In this document: piece after piece, positions 47,689-58,335 of the stretch
How positions within the stretch are numbered: the stretch's first letter is position 1
Layout of the letters: every line of letters starts with the position of its first letter
Assembly (NCBI RefSeq): GCF_040712315.1
Contig: NC_134017.1
Coordinates: forward strand, 3,316,001 to 3,380,000
Source: Castanea sativa
Taxonomy: Eukaryota; Streptophyta; Magnoliopsida; Fagales; Fagaceae
Direction of reading: 5' to 3'
Length of the DNA stretch: 64,000 nucleotides
The notes under the pieces: generated by a model
Database searches by the model: none
What the model was told of the DNA's origin: nothing
What the model saw: only the letters and a program-made list of their open reading frames with translations
Program-made: the position numbers and the translations under genes

Positions 47689-49679
47689 TTTGGTCCTACC
47701 TTACAGTAATAGAATATAAAACAGATAAAAGTGCAAGAAAATCTACAATGTCTATGAATTGTAATTGTACCTTAAATACAGAGCCAAAACCACCTTGCCC
47801 AAGTTTGTTGGTAGGAGAAAAATTTTCTGTGGCAGCAAATATGCAGCTTAGATTGAAAATCAGTAAATCTGGATGTGTACCACTGTCCTTGCGCTCATTC
47901 CCCTCAAAAGAGCCTTCAGCACTCGCAAAATTTAATGATTGATTGTGCACTGTTCTCTTCACTGTCCCTAAACATAATTGAGAGACATTGCTTAATACGA
48001 CTTTGTAATTGAGCATCTATATAATATAGTTCACATCATGTGGTGGACTAATCTAAATGACTCCTGATATATGAAACATTTTGTCATAGCTGAGCTGAAC
48101 ACATGTATATGTGAACAATACAACGCACAAGTGATTTTAAATTTTTATTTACCTTTTCTTTTTTTCTTCTTCATTAGCCATATATAGGCTAGTAAGGATA
48201 CCAGAAACATCGGTACAGCAATAGACAGTAATGCTATAGCCAGCTTCCTCTTCTTGCTAAGAGAACCTTTGGATTTCCTTGTATACTTAGCTGAAGGAAA
48301 AAGAAAAAAAAAAGTAAAAAGAAGAAAAGAAAGAAAGAATGAAAAAACATGATTCAGAAATTGAAAAAGAGAGAATGAAACTTTCAAGAAAATGCAAGCA
48401 AGTGAAGAATGCTACCTAACTCAGTTGCATCCACACGAACATTTAGTTCCGACCCTTCATCTGTAAACTGTAAAATGTCCATTAATCCACCATACCATGC
48501 CAAGCATCCAGTTCCCTTCCCATCAATATTCATGCTGGTAAAAGCTGTGCAAGAGCAATTTGTCAAGCAAGCCTGCTCGCACTCTGAGCTACTCATACTC
48601 ATGCCTATCCAGGCTGCATCAAATGATGAATCGGGAAGGTTCAAACGCTCCAATTTAACAAACCCTTCTCCATTTTTACACATAGAGAACCCCGAGTTCT
48701 TCCTCACACGACCCTCAGAACCATCTCTGAGATACCAATCCCTTGGAGACCTAGGCTCATACCCTGGCAGACACATGCACTCAAACATATTAATATTATC
48801 AGGGTTGCATTTACTATACGAACCACACTGCCCATACTTGTCACACCGGTATTTAGGTGTTGACCATTGTTCCATCATAAGTTTCTGACGCAATCCAGTG
48901 TTGTCCAACACTACTCTTGTCATGATAGAAGGATCCTCAACAAAGTAGGTGCAAGATATCTCATCTTGGTTGTTAACAAAATTGGACTTTTCAATCGATG
49001 AGGCTGTTGCATTGGACACATTATACCATGGCCAAGGAGTTCTCCAATATGGGGTTGAACCGTTGTACAAAAACACTTGTGGAGAGCCATTGGGATTCAT
49101 CTTATAGCTATAGATTCCAGTTCCAGGGTCATCTTTTGACTTCCAAGATGTTAGGAACATGTTAATCCCAGTTCTAAGATACAAGCCAAGCTTCATGTTT
49201 GGAAGCAAAGTATCTGTAGGATGGTCAAAGCTTTGCCACAACACCTTTTTGTTATTGTCCTGGACTAATACCAAGTTTCCTGAATCATGAAGCTGAGCTA
49301 CCGAGGAGGTTGTCACTTGGTCTTGGGCAGAAACATGTGTAGACCAAAGTAGACGGTTATTACTGTCATGGAGGACAAGATCTCCATATTGGTTGATTGA
49401 GAGAACTCCAGAGGAATCATTAAGAGGATCGTTCCTATTTGCAACCCACACAACAGTTGTTGTGTCACTTTGACATACCAAATGTCAAGATACTTACGGC
49501 TAGAGTTGCCAGGGCTGAAGAAGCCTAAAGCATAATTGTTGTCTTTGGAAATCAAAGATTGGCCATCCTTAATGGATTGGTTTGTTGTTAAGGTGTCAAG
49601 GGAAGAGCAAAATTTGAAGAAGAGAATGATTAGAATCAAAGACTTGATCATTTTGTTTAGCACATCCTTTGTTTTTGCA

Positions 49680-50465
49680 AATGGTCTTTAAACTCAAACA
49701 AATTATTATTATTATTTTATTTTATTTTTTATTTTAGTGGTTGAGACCAAAAATAAAAAAAAGGTTAGATTAACGATTGTGCGTGTGGACTGAGAATTCT
49801 TTAGGAATTAGGACTATAACAATGATTGCTTTAGAGCACTCAATGGGTGCATAACAAAAAAAGTGGTGAAATTTATACAATATTGCACAAAACTCACCGG
49901 CATCAGATTGTGCGTCGCTGTGTAAATATGCTAGCTACAGTAACGTGTAAACACTGTAGCTTTGTATTTTAATTTTTTATTATATATTCTCTCCCCTCTC
50001 TCATAATATTCTTTTTCTTCTTCCTCTAAATCTATTCTCACTGTCTCTTGAATCCCAGCATCTCTACAAATTCATCAAAATCATCCTAAATTTAGATCTA
50101 ATCTCACTAAACCCATATACACAAATTTAGACCCCAAAATCATTAAACATATATGAATCATTATACCCATTATACAAAAAAAAAATATGAATCATCAAAC
50201 CCATATTGCATAGAAGAAGAAGAAGAAGAGTCAGCGAAGAAGAAGAAGCACCAGCAGCAGCGGCGGCGAAAGAAGAAGAAGAAGAAGCCGTAGCGGTGAA
50301 GAAGAAAAAATTAATGTACTGGCCTGTCAGCTCCTATAGCTGGGTGCATTGTACAGGGCGAAAATTGTGGTACATGCACAAGAGCCAAGTCGTTGACTTG
50401 GTTCTTGTGCATGTGCCGCAATTTTCAGTAACAACTCCAAGCTTGGGAGTTTTCACAGGTGGTCT
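49680..50465. other. S-RLK copy 4 upstream region with an independent insertion
   Basis: Upstream of copy 4 neither of the two transposons seen in units 1-3 is present. A different insertion (about 49,838-50,315) follows, containing ACTCACCGGCATCAGATTG and a GAA/AAG-rich trinucleotide tract (50,212-50,310) that yields a spurious poly-Glu/Ala frame. Homology to the array resumes at GTCAGCTCCTATAGCTGG (50,327). Confidence 0.5.
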
Positions 50466-50557
50466 TTTTTTTTTTTTTTTTTTTGGAGGAACTATTACCA
50501 AAATTTTATTACGTGTACAGTAAACTTCTGTCATGTATTACTAAATGGGTGGAGCTT

Positions 50558-50585
50558 GTGTCCAGTGGCCAGTGCCACTGGACAC
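50558..50585. repeat. perfect 12-bp stem hairpin
   Basis: GTGTCCAGTGGC and GCCACTGGACAC are perfect inverted arms around a 4-base CAGT loop. It lies in a short insert absent from the array units. No flanking T-run suggests a terminator role. Confidence 0.8.
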
Positions 50586-50747
50586 GTTGCAATGTGGACA
50601 AATGTCCAATCTATCTAGTGACAACTAGTTGCTGAACACAAACTATTCCCTTATAAAATTGATCATTTGACAATTCATTTTTTTAGATTCATAAAGAAGT
50701 TATGAAGTCCGAACCATTATGTTTTGCTTTGGCCTATATCTTAAATG

Positions 50748-51502
50748 GGCCAAATTTGCCATCTAACATCATTTTTGAAACATATTTGGTTAATTAAAAT
50801 CATTTTTAAACTTATTAGCAAACTAAAATTTTGAGTGTTTTAGACACGAGTTTATTGTATCAACTTGAGTTTCATATGCTTGTAGAATTGATGTGGAAAA
50901 TTATCCATGTAGAAATCGAGTCTCTAAAGAAACAACGCAACATCAACAAAAACAAGGAAGCACCAAACCAACCTAGAGAGATCATCAATAACAGAAACAC
51001 AAAGCAAGAGATTAGAAACAAAAACCACGAAAATAGAAACATGAAGTAACAAACGCAGAGAGATAAAAAAGAAAAAGAAAAAAACAAAACATGAAGCAAC
51101 AAACCTAGAGAGATAAAAAAAATATAACAAAAACCACGATGAAGGCAACCTTAAACCTCCCTTACCCAAACCCCCATGAACCCAAATCTCCCTAACCCAA
51201 ACCCCTCGGCTTAGATTGAACCCAAGCAGTGAAGCTCTAGGCGAAAGTTTTCCTCTAATTCCTTCATTTTTTTTTCCTTCTTCTTCTTTGAGTTGAATAA
51301 ATCAGATTTGTTATTTGTGTAAAGTAGGAACTCGAGTTCACATGGATTTTAATCTATCTCAGCTCTGCCAGCACATGGAACTCGAGTTGCCACAGTGAAC
51401 TCAAGTCTAAGAGACTCGAGATGTTAGTTTGCCAGTAAGTTTGGAAATGATGCTAAGTAAAAAAATATGTTTGAAGATGGGTGTTATATGGCAAATTTGG
51501 CC
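50748..51502. mobile_element. MULE-type MITE with 9-bp target duplication
   Basis: The termini are inverted: GGCCAAATTTGCCATCTAAC on the left and GGCCAAATTTGCCATATAAC on the reverse strand of the right, continuing through AAACATATTT and GGCAAACTAA-type blocks. The flanks are TCTTAAATG (50,739-50,747) and TCCTAAATG (51,503-51,511), a 9-bp duplication with one change. The uninterrupted site exists in the array units as TCTTGAATGATGTTGCAT. The interior has no transposase. Confidence 0.75.
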
Positions 51503-52046
51503 TCCTAAATGATGTTGCATGGATCACAACAAATCATATTAATAATGGTAAAAAATAAGTTATAAAACATTATTGTGTCTACAGTTACATTTCTCAAAAG
51601 GAGTTATAAAAGCAGGGCTACCCATCCTACTGTGAGTTGGTAATGTGTTGTTAAAATGGTGATTGATTTTGGGCTAGCATTAGCTAATTCAATTGGGTCT
51701 TGCTAAGGATTGAAATAGAAGCTAGTGGTGAGACACCGCCATACTGGGAAATTAATTATGTAGTATTCTTTCATTCTTCTTCTTTTTGCTAAAGTTTTTA
51801 GGGTATCATGTGCTTAAGATGTTGTACAGGCAAGTACTCTCCTTGCTGAGGAGGAATAATTATCACTTGTTTTGGATACATGCTCTCTTACCCTTAATGG
51901 GTCCTAAAGATGTGTGAGAGCCACCTATTGTGATAGAGTGCAATATGTATGGGGATTAAGAGGGTATTGCACTATGTGAAATTCCTCTCAATAGTAGAAA
52001 TTGAGAATTAAAAAATTAAAAAAAAACAACTTTCAATCTTAACCAT

Positions 52047-52917
52047 AAGGGACAAAGTCTAAATGCAGTAAATGTCCCATAGCCTAACTGGCCCATCAGG
52101 GCCAAGAACAAAAGAAGGCCCAAACCCAGCATAGTGGGCCCAAACCAAGGTGGGATCTAGGAGCATCTCCTGAGCATGAATTATGAGAGAAGAAGGACAA
52201 GGTCATCACAAAATTTCGAGGAGTACCATTTTAAAAAAGGGGGGGGGGGGGGAGAAGCCTCTCCACTGAAGATTGCTCGAGGAGCGTTCTACCTTTGGAC
52301 AATGAGTTGTCTCTCTTCGTACAAACACACCTACCTCCAAGAGCATAAGTAGGGGCAACAAGGGACCAAGTGAACAAACTAGAAGGAGAAAAACCTCGGA
52401 GGGGACAACCATCACTTTCGCGTTAAATGCGCCCCAACTATTAGTAGTGTCGCATTTATGGCTAAATGACACAATAAAATAGTGTCAAACAACCAGTCGT
52501 CAATCCATCTTTACCTCAAAAGAAGGGGGAAAGGAAGGATGTGACAAGTATTTTACCAGATCCATGCCTACCCTACAAATGGACAATAGGGAAGGGACCT
52601 TCATGAGTATAAATAGGAACAGATCCCTTGTGCATTGGGGATCAGGAAAAATTGTGTTTAAGAGAAAGAAAAGAGTCAAGTAGTGCAAATGAGTCTTTAT
52701 GATTCTACAACCTTATTGAGTACACTCCTTAGGTATGCTGATGATCTTTTATATGGTATAAAAACAGTTTTGTTCATTTCCTTTTGTCAAAGTCTCTTGC
52801 TGTAATTCATTTGAGATTCCTTGTACATTCGTGAGTTACTTCTTAATCCACCTCTACAAATTAATTGATTTGATTTAAGCCCTAATCCATAGAGAAATGG
52901 ATTTTACCTATACATCG
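52047..52917. mobile_element. 871-bp insertion, possible solo LTR or retroelement remnant
   Basis: Array-homologous sequence is interrupted here and resumes on the far side (TGAATAAAAATAG followed by GAAGAAGTAAAA). ACCAT flanks both sides (52,042-52,046 and 52,918-52,922), matching a 5-bp retroelement duplication. Inside are a TATA-like GTATAAATAG (about 52,610), GC-rich blocks and a long G-run (52,240-52,252). The ends are not the canonical TG...CA, so the LTR identity is uncertain. Confidence 0.45.
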
Positions 52918-53843
52918 ACCATTGAATAAAAATAGTTGGAAGAAGTAAAAAACTTTTATGAGATGATCGAGAGCAAATGCATCAGGTGCAATATCCTAAG
53001 CCGCTATATATAATATGTTTTTATCACAATCCACATATATGATATAATTGTAACAGGAGACAGCATCTCTTTGAGGAGAGACATATGTACCATATGAACC
53101 AAACAGTTCGATGGTTGTAATGTAGTAAACATTGATGGGCCTAATTGGTGAATGAACTGATAAAATCATTTGCTGTAGATATAAGTTTGATGTATGAAGT
53201 TAGGATTTATATTCCATAGTCTTCCAATCATGTATGCAACATATATTTGAATTACAGAAAAAAAATTGGCTTCAAACATGTTTGGAGTTATCTTGCTCTT
53301 CCAATCTATGATGTGGTGATTAAATAAATTATTTATTTTAGTTAGATGACTATTTTAATGAGTCATGTGATTTGTTTAAATAATGCACAAAGATAGTCTT
53401 ATTAATCGTCACATAATGACTTGGAAAAGATAAATCCAAACATGTTTGAATGTTTGAAGCCAAAATTTGTTTTTTGAATGACCCGTGGAGGTAATATGAT
53501 TTTAATTTTTCAAGTTTTGGGTTGCAAGAAAAGACACTAGGCCCGGTTTGAAGGAGACATAAAGAAAAGAAGAAGAAGAAGAAGAAGAAGAAGAAGACAT
53601 TACGCAGCAAAGACACTAAGAAATGGGATATTTTAATGTACTTGGAACTTGGTGCATTTTTTGAAATAGAAAAAAATCACCTGGCCTGATTAATAGTTTC
53701 CCTATCTAGTTTGCAACTTAATGGCCTAGTTATGCCTCATTTTAGAATATTATAGTTAGTGTGTTGTTGTTGTTGTTTTTTTTGAAAAAAAGAAAATCAA
53801 TAGTTACAACGGGGATGGAGCATTTGATGGTAGGGCAGGTTAC

Positions 53844-55104
53844 CTAACTCTGTTGCATCCACACGAACATTTAGATCTGACCCTACATCTGTATACTCTA
53901 CAATGTCCATTAATTCACCATACCATGCCAAGCAACTGGTTCCCTTCCCATCAATATTCATGGTGGTAAAAGCTGTGCAAGAACAATTCATCAAGCATGC
54001 CTGCTCACACTCTGAGCTACTCATACTCATGCCTATCCAAGCTGCATCGAATGATGAATCTGGAACATTCAAACGCTCCACTTTGACAAACCCTTCTCCC
54101 TTCCCACAGTCAGACAATCCCGAGTTTTTCCTCACACATCCCTTAGAACCATCTCTGAGATACCAATGCCTCGGAGATTGAGGCTCATACCCTGGCAAAC
54201 AGGCACACTCAAACCTATTGATATTAGCGGGATTGCATTTACTATATTAACCACACTGTCCATACTTATCACACCGGTATTTAGGTGCTGACCATAGTTC
54301 CTTCCATTGATGAACACCATCATCCCACATAAGTTTATGAACCAATCTAGTGTTGTCCAACACTGTTCTTGTCATGATCTCGGTCATCAACAGAGTAGGT
54401 GCAAGATATCTCATCTTGATTGTTAACAAAAGTGACCTTGTAACCTGATGAGGCTGCTATATTTGACACAGTATTCCATGGCCAAGGACCTGTTCTCCAA
54501 TATGGGGCTGAGTCGTTGTACAAAAACACTTGTGGAGAGCCATTTGGATTCATCGCCAAGCTATAGTTTCCAGTTCCAGGGTCATCTTGTGACTTCCAAG
54601 ATGTTAGGAACATGTTAATCCCAGTTAAAAGATTCAAACCAAGCTTCATGTTTGGAAGCTGAGTATCTGTAGGATTGTCAAAGCTTTGCCACAACACCTT
54701 TTTGTTGTTGTCCTGGACTAATACCAAGTTTCCTGAATCATGAAGCTGAGCTACCGAGGAGATTCTCACTTGGTCTTGGAAAGAAACATTTGTAGACCAA
54801 AGTAGACGGTTATTACTGTCATGGAGGACAAGGTCTCCATATTGGTTGATTGAGAGAACTCCAGTGGAATCATTAATAGGGTCGTTCCTATTTGCACCCA
54901 CACAACTGTTTTTTGTGTCACTTTGACATACCAAATCCCAAGATACTTGAAGCTAGAGGTGCCAGGGCTGAGGAAGCCTAAGGCAAAATTGTTGGTTTTG
55001 GAAATCAAAGATTGGCTATCCCTGATGGATTGGTTTGTTGTTAAGGTGTCAATGGAAGTGAAAAATTTGAAGAAGAGAATGATTAGAACCAAAGATTTGA
55101 ACAT
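53844..55104 (-). pseudogene. G-type lectin S-receptor-like kinase, copy 5, exon 1 only
   Basis: Only the extracellular exon survives: signal peptide MFKSLVLIILFF, B-lectin, S-locus glycoprotein, EGF-like and PAN segments, ending at a still intact GT donor (TTAG/GTAACC) at 53,843. It has a 1-bp deletion near 54,895 in WVANR, another small deletion near 54,380, and a TAA stop at 54,247-54,249 just after CDKYGQCG. No exon 2-7 sequence follows down to the AT-rich spacer. It is the most divergent copy in the array. Confidence 0.85.
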
Positions 55105-56265
55105 TTTTTTTTTCCAGCAAATCCTTGTTCGTGCAAATGATCTTTATTAACTTAGACTTTCTTGTGTGTGTGGTTTAGATTAAAAAATCCAAAATGGTTT
55201 GACTAAGGATTGTGTGTATGGACTGAGAATTCTCTAGGCATCAATTTTTTAGCAAAGGCTTTTGATGACTATCATGGTGATTACCTAATGCATCTAGAAT
55301 GTCTTTTCCTTTTAGTTTTACTTTTAGAGCAACTTAATGTACTCGCTGGTCAGCTCCTTTAGAGGAATGCATCATGCAAGTTGAATATTGCGGCACACAA
55401 GAACCTAGTTTAACAGACTCTCCTGTCTTGGCTTGATTTGTATGGGACCACAATGTTTTAGTAACAACGGTCATGAACAAAAAAATCCAGACTTGGGGTT
55501 TTCACAGGTGGTCCTGTGAAAGTTCCATTCTTTGGACCATCATATTCTGCTTTGAGCCACATCTTGAATGATGTTGCACTGATCACAATAGACCATGTAA
55601 ACAATTGTGAAAAAAATTGTAAAATATATTTTGTACCATTACTCATAAGTGTTATCGAGGCAGGGCTACCCATCCTGCCTTGAGTTAGTAAGGTGTTGTT
55701 AAAATGATGATTGATCTTGGGCTAGCAGTAGCTAATTCAGTCGGGCCTTGCTAAGGACTGAAATAGAAGCTAGTGGTGATACACAGGGAGATTAGTCATC
55801 TGTAAACTTTTTTTCTTTTATTTTTTTTGGCCTAAGGTTTAGGGTATCACGCCCTGAAGGTATTGCGTAGGCACTCTCCTTATTGAGAATGAGTAATGAT
55901 CAACCTTTTCAGATAAATGCAGTGAGCTCTCTTCCAACAAATGGGTCCCATAGATCATGGGAGCCTCCTATTGTGAATGGCTGTTACATACTTACATATA
56001 TGGGATTGAGCACCATGTTGAATTGCTCTCAGTGAAAGAGATTGAGAGTTGAAAAAAAAAACTTTCAATTTCAATTGTTGAATGAAAAAAGTTAGAAGAA
56101 GTAAAAAAGTAAAAATTAAAAACTGAAGAAGTAAAAATATTTTGTGAGATGAATGAGAGAAATTGGATCAGGTGCAATACCTTAGATTACTATATATGAT
56201 ATATTTTATCTCAATCCACATATATGATATATCTGTAACAAGAGATAGCATCTTGTTGAGGAGAG
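55105..56265. other. upstream region of copy 5, empty site for the unit transposons
   Basis: Homologous to S-RLK copy 1 upstream DNA, but it passes directly from TTTTACTTTTAG to AGCAACTTAATGTACTCGCTGG (about 55,316-55,340), where units 1-3 carry about 1.5 kb of two transposons. No gene is seen. Confidence 0.65.
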
Positions 56266-56271
56266 GCATAA

Positions 56272-57217
56272 AATTTTTTATAGCTCGAAAAAAATAGGCC
56301 TAAAGAATTTTTGTTAGATTTGGCCCCTTCAAATGATACTGATTGGCCACCCCCAAGTCTCCTTCTTTCATTCAAATTTATTCAACTATGTTGACCTTTT
56401 GTTAGTCTTTTTCCATCTCTCCTCCCCCAACACATCATCACACAAGCTCAACTTTTACAATTTTTACTATTGGGCTGTAGCTTCCTTTATAGAAGGTTAT
56501 TCCTTCACCTTTTTAATTTGTATTTTCCACCTACCTCATCACTCACAGTGAAAGTGTTCCCTAATCTCTCTACTCCATTTCTTCTTCACCTTTTGCATTT
56601 CTATTTTACATCAAATTCTATTTATTTTTATCTAACTTCAATTTCAATTTCAATTTCAATTTATTTATATTATGGTTGATAATTATCTTTCTTCCTCTTA
56701 TTTATGAATCTAATTGATAGTCTAATTCATTATTTATATCTAGTATTTCATACTAACATAAAAAAAAGACAACCATATTTAAGTAAGCTTTGGTATGACA
56801 AACACATCTAATACTAGATTAGATGCATAAATTTTCATAGTCCAATATAGGGTACCACTAATCTTATTTGAAAAATCTCATACACATACTAAAACTAAAA
56901 AATTTATCTTTTGACAAATTTGTCCAGTAATTACACACACACACACACACGCACACACACACACACAGAGCTGGCCAAGACTAAATGATCATATTGATTC
57001 ACAAGATACACACACAAGAAAGTCTAACTCCGGCCCCTCCCCCACATATAGTGTGTGTGTGTATCTTGGCCACCCCAGAGTCTAAATGATCAATACACAC
57101 ACAGAGTTGGCCAAGACTTTGTGTGTGTGTGTGTGTGTGTGTCTTGTGAATCAATATGATCATTTAGTCTCCCCCACACCCCCTCCCTTTCAAAGGAAAA
57201 TTTCTAACTCTGGCCCC
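56272..57217. mobile_element. about 946-bp insertion with CA/GT microsatellites
   Basis: GCATAA occurs on both sides (56,266-56,271 and 57,218-57,223) of a block that interrupts array homology (GAGAGATATAAGTATTATATG in units 1-2). It contains pyrimidine-rich DNA, CA repeats (about 56,934-56,968) and a GT repeat (about 57,120-57,141). The duplication length and ends do not identify the family. Confidence 0.45.
56978..57170. repeat. inverted repeat with about 30-bp arms
   Basis: AGACTAAATGATCATATTG near 56,978 and its reverse complement CAATATGATCATTTAGTCT near 57,152 extend through GATTCACAAGA into CA/GT repeats. It probably formed by local template switching within the microsatellite. Confidence 0.75.
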
Positions 57218-57508
57218 GCATAAGTACCATATGAACCAAATGGTTCAGTGGTTGTCTTGTAGTATAACATTGATGGGCCTAATTGGTGAATGGATTGATA
57301 AAATCATTTGCATTAGGTTGCTATAAGTTCAATGCATGAAGTTAGGATTTATATTCCATAAACTTCCAATTCATGTATGTTTTGCAACATATATTTGAAT
57401 GACAGAAAAAGTTTGATTTCAAAATTTTGAATTCAAATATGTTTGGAGTTATTTTGCTCTAACTTATAATATGGTGATTAAAGAGACCAAGAAACAAGTG
57501 AAGAAAAT

Positions 57509-58335
57509 GTGTTTACTAAAGCTGGACAGATAGCTCGACACTTGTGGACATCTGCGGACAGCTGCTCGACAGATAGCTATCTATTGAGGTTTAATGAGGC
57601 TCGACACCTGCTATCTATCGAGGTTACGGAAATCAGAATTTTCAGATCTGATTTTTGGGTCAGGCTTTTGTATTTGTGTAGGGTTTCTTTTCTCACAGCC
57701 CTAGACATATATAAGGCTTATTTTAGAGGTCGTCACATAAGAAAATACAAGGAGAACATATGCAAAAGGTGACCGAACCCTTATTCTCTCTAAAAGAAGC
57801 TATTGCGTCTTTGCGCCTTAGGGTTTTGTAACCAAGTGCTTCTTGATCTTCATTGTTGATCAAGTGAAGAACTTTGCAGCCAACATTCTTCTTTCTTAAG
57901 TTGGTGAGTGAGTCACGTACTGAGATTCGTGCAAAGAAGTTAGTCACGTACTGGGATCCGTGCATCAAAGGGTGGCGTTTATATATTGAAGAGTTCAGAG
58001 GTTCTGAAGCGGTAGAAGGTTTCTGCTGTAAGTTCATCTACGATGATTGTAGAGTCTAGGGACAAAGGTTTTGTACCAGATCTGAACCTTCTCTTTACTA
58101 TAGTGGATTTTTTTCGGAAAGGTTTCCCCCCAGGTTTTTTTTACTGTGAAACTGGTTGGTTTCATTAGTTTTCTTGGGTCATCATATCTTGTCTTATTTA
58201 CTTTTCCGCTGCACTTTAGTTTGACATGATATTGATGTTTGTTTGTTTTAACAAGTTTTATTCATAATAAACTTAATTAACAACTTGAGTTTAAAACTTG
58301 TTAATTGTATCAACTGGGGTCTAAATTTCCCAACA
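57509..58335 (+). mobile_element. Copia-type LTR, plus orientation, probably solo or truncated
   Basis: A TATA-like ACATATATAAGG (about 57,706) is followed by AGGGTTTTGTAACCAAGTG, GAACTTTGCAGCCAACA and GTACTGGGATCCGTGCA, all of which reappear in reverse orientation in the LTR at 60,092-61,068. The right end TTTCCCAACA abuts the Copia pol frame at 58,336. No primer-binding site follows, so it is not the LTR of the adjacent minus-strand element. The left boundary is uncertain. Confidence 0.5.

Larger units (their letters stand above)
36305..49651. repeat. segmental tandem duplication, unit 3 (about 13.3 kb)
   Basis: Collinear with units 1 and 2 but older and structurally different. It lacks about 700 bp of spacer (junction near 38,535), retains hydrolase exons 2-4 (43,783-44,712), and its S-RLK (copy 4) carries an inserted retroposon. 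It probably resembles the parental hydrolase/S-RLK unit more closely. Confidence 0.8.
45411..49651 (-). pseudogene. G-type lectin S-receptor-like kinase, copy 4, frameshifted
   Basis: All seven exons are recognisable: 49651-48416, 48290-48153, 47961-47771, 46669-46459, 46314-46077, 45942-45794 and 45713-45411. Exon 1 has a 1-bp deletion in the B-lectin domain near 49,465 (ACACCACAAACTG in copy 1 reads ACACAACAACTG). It has lost the WDDGVHQW segment near 48,875 and has Cys to Arg in the SEGCVR motif. Exon 6 is 149 bp, not 151, with one base missing at about 45,932 and one at about 45,802. The kinase Lys, HRD and DFG are still encoded. Intron 3 is enlarged by a retroposon. Three independent 1-bp deletions make sequencing error an unlikely explanation, so a functional receptor is not expected. 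Confidence 0.85.

Noticed and set aside
50206..50523. 105-codon frame with Arg, Glu and Ala runs
   Set aside because: It arises from GAA/GCA trinucleotide tracts inside an insertion and has no domain.
56934..57141. Possible CRISPR-like repeated array
   Set aside because: The repeats are simple CA/GT microsatellites without spacers of constant length, in a plant nuclear context.
57443..57447. GGAGT as a target duplication for the plus-oriented LTR ending at 58,335
   Set aside because: This copy belongs to array-homologous sequence well before the LTR start, so the match with GGAGT after the LTR is likely chance.
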